Origin: an uncultured Methanobrevibacter sp.
GTDB taxonomy: Archaea > Methanobacteriota > Methanobacteria > Methanobacteriales > Methanobacteriaceae
NCBI RefSeq assembly: GCF_900316895.1
Contig: NZ_ONER01000024.1
Span: 1-17,283, forward strand
Direction: 5' to 3'
Length of the DNA: 17,283 bases
In this document: piece by piece, positions 15,075 to 17,283 of the stretch
Numbering within the stretch: the stretch's first letter is position 1
Layout: every line of letters begins with the position of its first letter
The notes under the pieces: model-generated
What the model was told of the DNA's origin: nothing
The model's database searches: none
Seen by the model: the letters and a program-made list of their open reading frames with translations, nothing else
Program-made: the position numbers and the translations under genes

Positions 15075-15474
15075 TGTTAATCTCCATTCCTGTCATGTCT
15101 TTGAAAAAATTCAGCCAAGAGGGATTGTTTAAAATAACATTCATATGAGACTGCATTTCATTCAGAAACTGCTGCCCGTCTTCTGTTATTGAATAATATT
15201 TCACCCTTTTGTTGTTTTCGTTAACTTTCCATTCCCCAATAATTAATCCTTCATCCTCCATCTTGGACAATATCGGATATATTTTGCTTGAGTTAATTTT
15301 CATGCCACATTTGGAATTTTCAAAGCTGAAAAATTCATCCAGCTTTTTCATGATTCCGTAGCCATGGATATTTTCCTTTGAAATTATCCACAAGATCAGC
15401 TTATGGATTATTCCGTTGGTAAAATGCTTGAGGAACTTTTCATGAGTTTTTTCAAAATCTTTTTCGTCTGTCAT
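15061..15474 (-). CDS. PadR-family transcriptional regulator
   Basis: The 137-residue protein has an N-terminal winged helix: ILWIISKENIHGYGIMKKLDEFF, SSKIYPILSKMEDEGLI, and a wing ending in KRVKYYSITEDGQQFL. This is the PadR signature. A C-terminal helix of about 35 residues makes the dimer. PadR proteins usually repress a neighbouring exporter and are released by its substrate. Here the gene leads an operon with an ABC exporter, overlapping the ATPase gene by 14 bp, which fits that role well. The ATG follows GGTGA (15478-15482). Upstream are two palindromes at 15483-15511, probable autoregulatory sites. Confidence 0.92.
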   Translation of the reverse strand: MTDEKDFEKTHEKFLKHFTNGIIHKLILWIISKENIHGYGIMKKLDEFFSFENSKCGMKINSSKIYPILSKMEDEGLIIGEWKVNENNKRVKYYSITEDGQQFLNEMQSHMNVILNNPSWLNFFKDMTGMEINNERN

Positions 15475-15482
15475 ATTTCACC

Positions 15483-15511
15483 ATATGTCAATTTTTGATA
15501 TATGTTAACAT
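15483..15511. promoter_or_regulatory. Probable PadR operator: two overlapping palindromes
   Basis: The first is an imperfect 21-bp inverted repeat, ATATgTCAAtttTTGAtATAT (15483-15503). The second is a perfect 10-bp palindrome, ATGTTAACAT (15502-15511). They lie between the padR ribosome binding site and the TATA region at 15511-15521, where a bound repressor would block the start of the operon. PadR operators in other species often contain ATGT...ACAT half sites, as here. Confidence 0.55.
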
Positions 15512-15521
15512 TTATTATATT
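15511..15521. promoter_or_regulatory. TATA region possibly shared by padR and the divergent isomerase gene
   Basis: The sequence TTTATTATATT is AT-rich in both directions. It is placed about 20-30 bp before the expected leaderless start of the plus-strand gene at 15542, and about 37 bp before the padR ATG on the other strand. No other good TATA box exists in this 67-bp gap. Confidence 0.45.
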
Positions 15522-15541
15522 TGCATTACCAATATTTAAAT

Positions 15542-16255
15542 ATGAAATTAGGTTTTACAACACTGGCTTTATTCATGGAACCTAACAATGACATCATCGA
15601 TTTAGCTAAAAAACATGGATTTGAAATAATAGAAATTCTTGCAGAGGGCCCTTTTTATGAAAAAGACAACTGTGAATTCAAGGATTGCGGCCTTGACATG
15701 AGAATGCATGCAGCAACAGTAGACATCAATATCGCAAGCCTAAACAAGGGAATAAGAGCTGAAAGCGTAAAACAGATGATACATTGCGGACAATATGCAG
15801 AAAGCATCAATGCAAATACGATAACAGTGCATCCAGGTATAATAGGTAGAAACGAGCCGCATTTAAGAAAATGGGCATTGGAAATAGCTATCGAAAGCAT
15901 AGGAGAAATCATAGACAACACAAATGTGGAAATTTCAGTCGAAAACATGCCTGTCCGTGGCAAATTTTTAGGAAACACCGTTGAGGAAATAGAGATGATA
16001 CAGGAAGCTACCGGCTGCAGCCTGACAATCGACACCGGCCACGGCAACACCTGCGGAAACCTTGAGGAGATGCTCTCCCTAAAAAACATTAGCTACTGTC
16101 ACCTGAATGACAATGATGGCATCAAAGACCAGCACATTACATTGGGTGAAGGTACAATGGACCTTAATCTGCTTAAAAAGATTGATACCGCAATAATTGA
16201 GTTGAACAACTTCGATAACATCCTGAAAAGCAAAGAGGTCATTGATAACTTATAA
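15542..16255 (+). CDS. Sugar phosphate isomerase/epimerase-like TIM-barrel protein
   Basis: The start MKLGFTTLALF at 15542 gives 237 residues. A TTG 21 bases upstream would add MHYQYLN, which looks unlikely because the TATA region points to a leaderless ATG. Family features are the opening strand KLGFTTL, ITVHPG, ISVENMP (metal-binding Glu), LTIDTGHGN (Asp/His), SYCHLNDN (His) and the terminal LGEG (Glu). These are the ligands of the xylose-isomerase-like/AP-endonuclease-2 superfamily. Typical members isomerise sugars or hydrolyse DNA abasic sites; the motif set and size fit the sugar isomerase branch better. The substrate is unknown. Its last codons and stop fall inside the second heptad array. 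It converges with the HAD gene. Confidence 0.85.
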   Translation: MKLGFTTLALFMEPNNDIIDLAKKHGFEIIEILAEGPFYEKDNCEFKDCGLDMRMHAATVDINIASLNKGIRAESVKQMIHCGQYAESINANTITVHPGIIGRNEPHLRKWALEIAIESIGEIIDNTNVEISVENMPVRGKFLGNTVEEIEMIQEATGCSLTIDTGHGNTCGNLEEMLSLKNISYCHLNDNDGIKDQHITLGEGTMDLNLLKKIDTAIIELNNFDNILKSKEVIDNL

Positions 16256-16322
16256 CTTATTATTATTTTTTTAGTGGTTATTAGTTATAAGTTATAACTT
16301 ATAAGTTATTAGTTATAAAAAA
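16246..16322. repeat. Second in-phase TAASTTA heptad array
   Basis: Read as consecutive 7-mers, the stretch has exact TAACTTA at 16246, 16253 and 16295 and exact TAAGTTA at 16288 and 16302. One-mismatch TTAGTTA copies lie at 16281 and 16309. All seven share a single 7-bp register over 11 heptads. The array begins within the last codons of the isomerase gene, contains its TAA stop, and ends six bases before the HAD stop. It carries the same motif as the array upstream of parA 10 kb away, which supports a trans-acting binding protein. Confidence 0.85.
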
Positions 16323-16327
16323 ATAAA

Positions 16328-17122
16328 CTAGAAGTCAATCATAGTGACCTCGAAAATGTCCTCAATAATATAGTCAGTCTTGTCCATCATCTTAGGAGAG
16401 ACTTCCTCCTGCTGTTCTATGGTTAAAACGCTGACATCTGCCTTTTTAAATGCCAAAATATCATTGAGCCCGTCACCGACCATCATTACCTTATATCCAC
16501 TATCTTTTAGGATAGATACGACTTCACATTTTCCACGGGTTGAAACTGTGCCGAAGGCATTGTCCTCGGGAACATCAAGCATATTGGCAAGTCTGTTGAT
16601 GGCTCCCTTTCTGTCACCTGAAGCGATATATATCTCAATTCCACGGGACTTCAACGTTTCGACTGTTTCAAATACCTTTGGGAAAAATTTGCCTGCTGAA
16701 GTGATTGTATATGCAACAACGCCCAGGTCCATGTCAACAATCAGGGCAGATCCGTTGCACAGCTCCATGTGGGAAATCTTTTCTCGCAATATGTCAAAAC
16801 CGTCGGTGATGTCTGAAATTGTGGTTGACTTTTCATTGTCTAGAATCTCCTTGACCTCAGCTTTGGAAACCGGATTTGTTGAAAAGCTAATGTCAAAATC
16901 GATGTTATACTCCTTGATGACATCTGAAATCAATGTGTCTGAATCCAATTTCAGAAGCTTATTGGTATTGAACTGAAGAACCACCAAGGCCAGGGCATCG
17001 GCCTGATCAATCAAATCAAGAGAATTTATATCAGTGAATATGTTTCCATTTATAACATCCTTAATGACCCTGAACCTTTCGATCAATGTTCCTGAGTTAT
17101 CAAATACGACAGCCTTTTTCAT
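16328..17122 (-). CDS. HAD-family phosphatase resembling the P-type ATPase phosphorylation domain
   Basis: The chosen start MKKAVVFDNSGT at 17122 gives 264 residues. An upstream extension to 17185 adds a hydrophobic, Phe-rich stretch that covers the likely TATA box (17144-17152), so I rejected it. HAD motifs are DNSGT (D8 as nucleophile), ASGD (167-170), K198 and GDGLND (216-221). The residue two after the nucleophile is Ser instead of the Asp of ordinary HAD phosphatases, as P-type ATPases have Thr in DKTGT. The GDGxND motif is also P-type-like, but there are no membrane helices. This matches the soluble P-type-ATPase-like HAD proteins of methanogens, of which Methanocaldococcus MJ0968 is the best known to me. 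The physiological substrate is unknown. The message is probably leaderless. Confidence 0.85.
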   Translation of the reverse strand: MKKAVVFDNSGTLIERFRVIKDVINGNIFTDINSLDLIDQADALALVVLQFNTNKLLKLDSDTLISDVIKEYNIDFDISFSTNPVSKAEVKEILDNEKSTTISDITDGFDILREKISHMELCNGSALIVDMDLGVVAYTITSAGKFFPKVFETVETLKSRGIEIYIASGDRKGAINRLANMLDVPEDNAFGTVSTRGKCEVVSILKDSGYKVMMVGDGLNDILAFKKADVSVLTIEQQEEVSPKMMDKTDYIIEDIFEVTMIDF

Positions 17123-17143
17123 GATTAATAATAGTTGAAAAAA

Positions 17144-17152
17144 ATATTTAAA
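17144..17152 (-). promoter_or_regulatory. TATA box of the HAD gene
   Basis: On the minus strand this reads TTTAAATAT. It lies 22-30 bp before the ATG at 17122, the spacing of a leaderless archaeal transcript. This supports the shorter start. Confidence 0.5.
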
Positions 17153-17233
17153 AGTATTTAAAAAAAAACAAGTGTTTATAAACATTGAAAAATAAAATAA
17201 TAATATTATAATTTACGATTATTAGGTGTTTTA

Positions 17234-17283
17234 ATGAACGTTATTGAAAAGTTAAACTCCATTAAAAATGGAGAAATGACAGC
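17234..17283 (+). CDS. Start of a gene cut by the window edge, possibly gatA
   Basis: An ATG at 17234 follows AGGTG (17224-17228) at five bases' spacing and opens 16 codons, MNVIEKLNSIKNGEMT, before the sequence ends. The opening resembles the N-terminal helix of archaeal glutamyl-tRNA(Gln) amidotransferase subunit A (an INxIKNGExTAxEN pattern), but 16 residues cannot settle it. It is divergent from the HAD gene. A possible TATA element, TTTATAAAC, lies at 17175-17183. Confidence 0.5.
   Translation, partial: MNVIEKLNSIKNGEMT

Noticed and set aside
17123..17185. N-terminal extension of the HAD protein
   Set aside because: The added Phe/Leu-rich peptide overlaps the TATA-like element. The family begins with the nucleophile strand, as with the ATG at 17122.

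Overview
The window is AT-rich chromosomal DNA from a methanogenic archaeon, most likely Methanobrevibacter or a close Methanobacteriales relative. The reasons are a large secreted adhesin-like beta-helix protein, an Alba chromatin protein, the long TrpB2 form of tryptophan synthase beta, a DUF1786 protein, TATA boxes with leaderless or short-leader starts, GGTGA-type ribosome binding sites and T-tract terminators. I see no rRNA, tRNA, CRISPR array, transposase or phage gene.

Layout. 1-2276 (minus) is most of an adhesin-like surface protein, running off the left edge. 2277-3306 is a long AT-rich gap with tandem duplications, small inverted repeats and, near its right end, four evenly spaced palindromes in front of a radical SAM/helix-hairpin-helix protein (3307-4419, plus). 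4626-6003 (minus) is a ParA ATPase plus a small partner that starts like ParB but has no ParB domain. The 413-bp gap upstream of parA is filled by an in-phase array of 7-bp repeats. 6417-7718 (minus) is trpB2, with TGTACA boxes at its promoter. Divergent from it are a DUF1786 protein and a PHP-domain phosphoesterase (7809-9502, plus), which converge on alba (9509-9784, minus). 10092-11627 (minus) is a LeuA-type synthase. It is the last gene of a tightly packed minus-strand group: PadR regulator, ABC ATPase, ABC permease, membrane-anchored beta-propeller, leuA. 15542-16255 (plus) is a sugar-phosphate isomerase-like TIM barrel, which converges on a P-type-ATPase-like HAD phosphatase (16328-17122, minus). 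The first 16 codons of another gene, possibly gatA, end the window.

The most interesting element is a candidate archaeal DNA-partition module. It has a ParA ATPase and a 174-residue partner with three parts: the basic GLGKGL start typical of chromosomal ParB proteins, an acidic linker, and a short strand-helix-helix tail that could be a ribbon-helix-helix DNA-binding fold. The gap upstream holds about 52 contiguous heptads of consensus TAASTTA (TAAGTTA or its complement TAACTTA). All 13 exact copies share one 7-bp register. A second array of about 11 heptads lies 10 kb away between two convergent genes. The design resembles the delta/omega partition system of plasmid pSM19035, where a ribbon-helix-helix protein binds contiguous 7-bp repeats that are both promoter and centromere. 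The heptads and their register are seen directly; the partition role is inferred.
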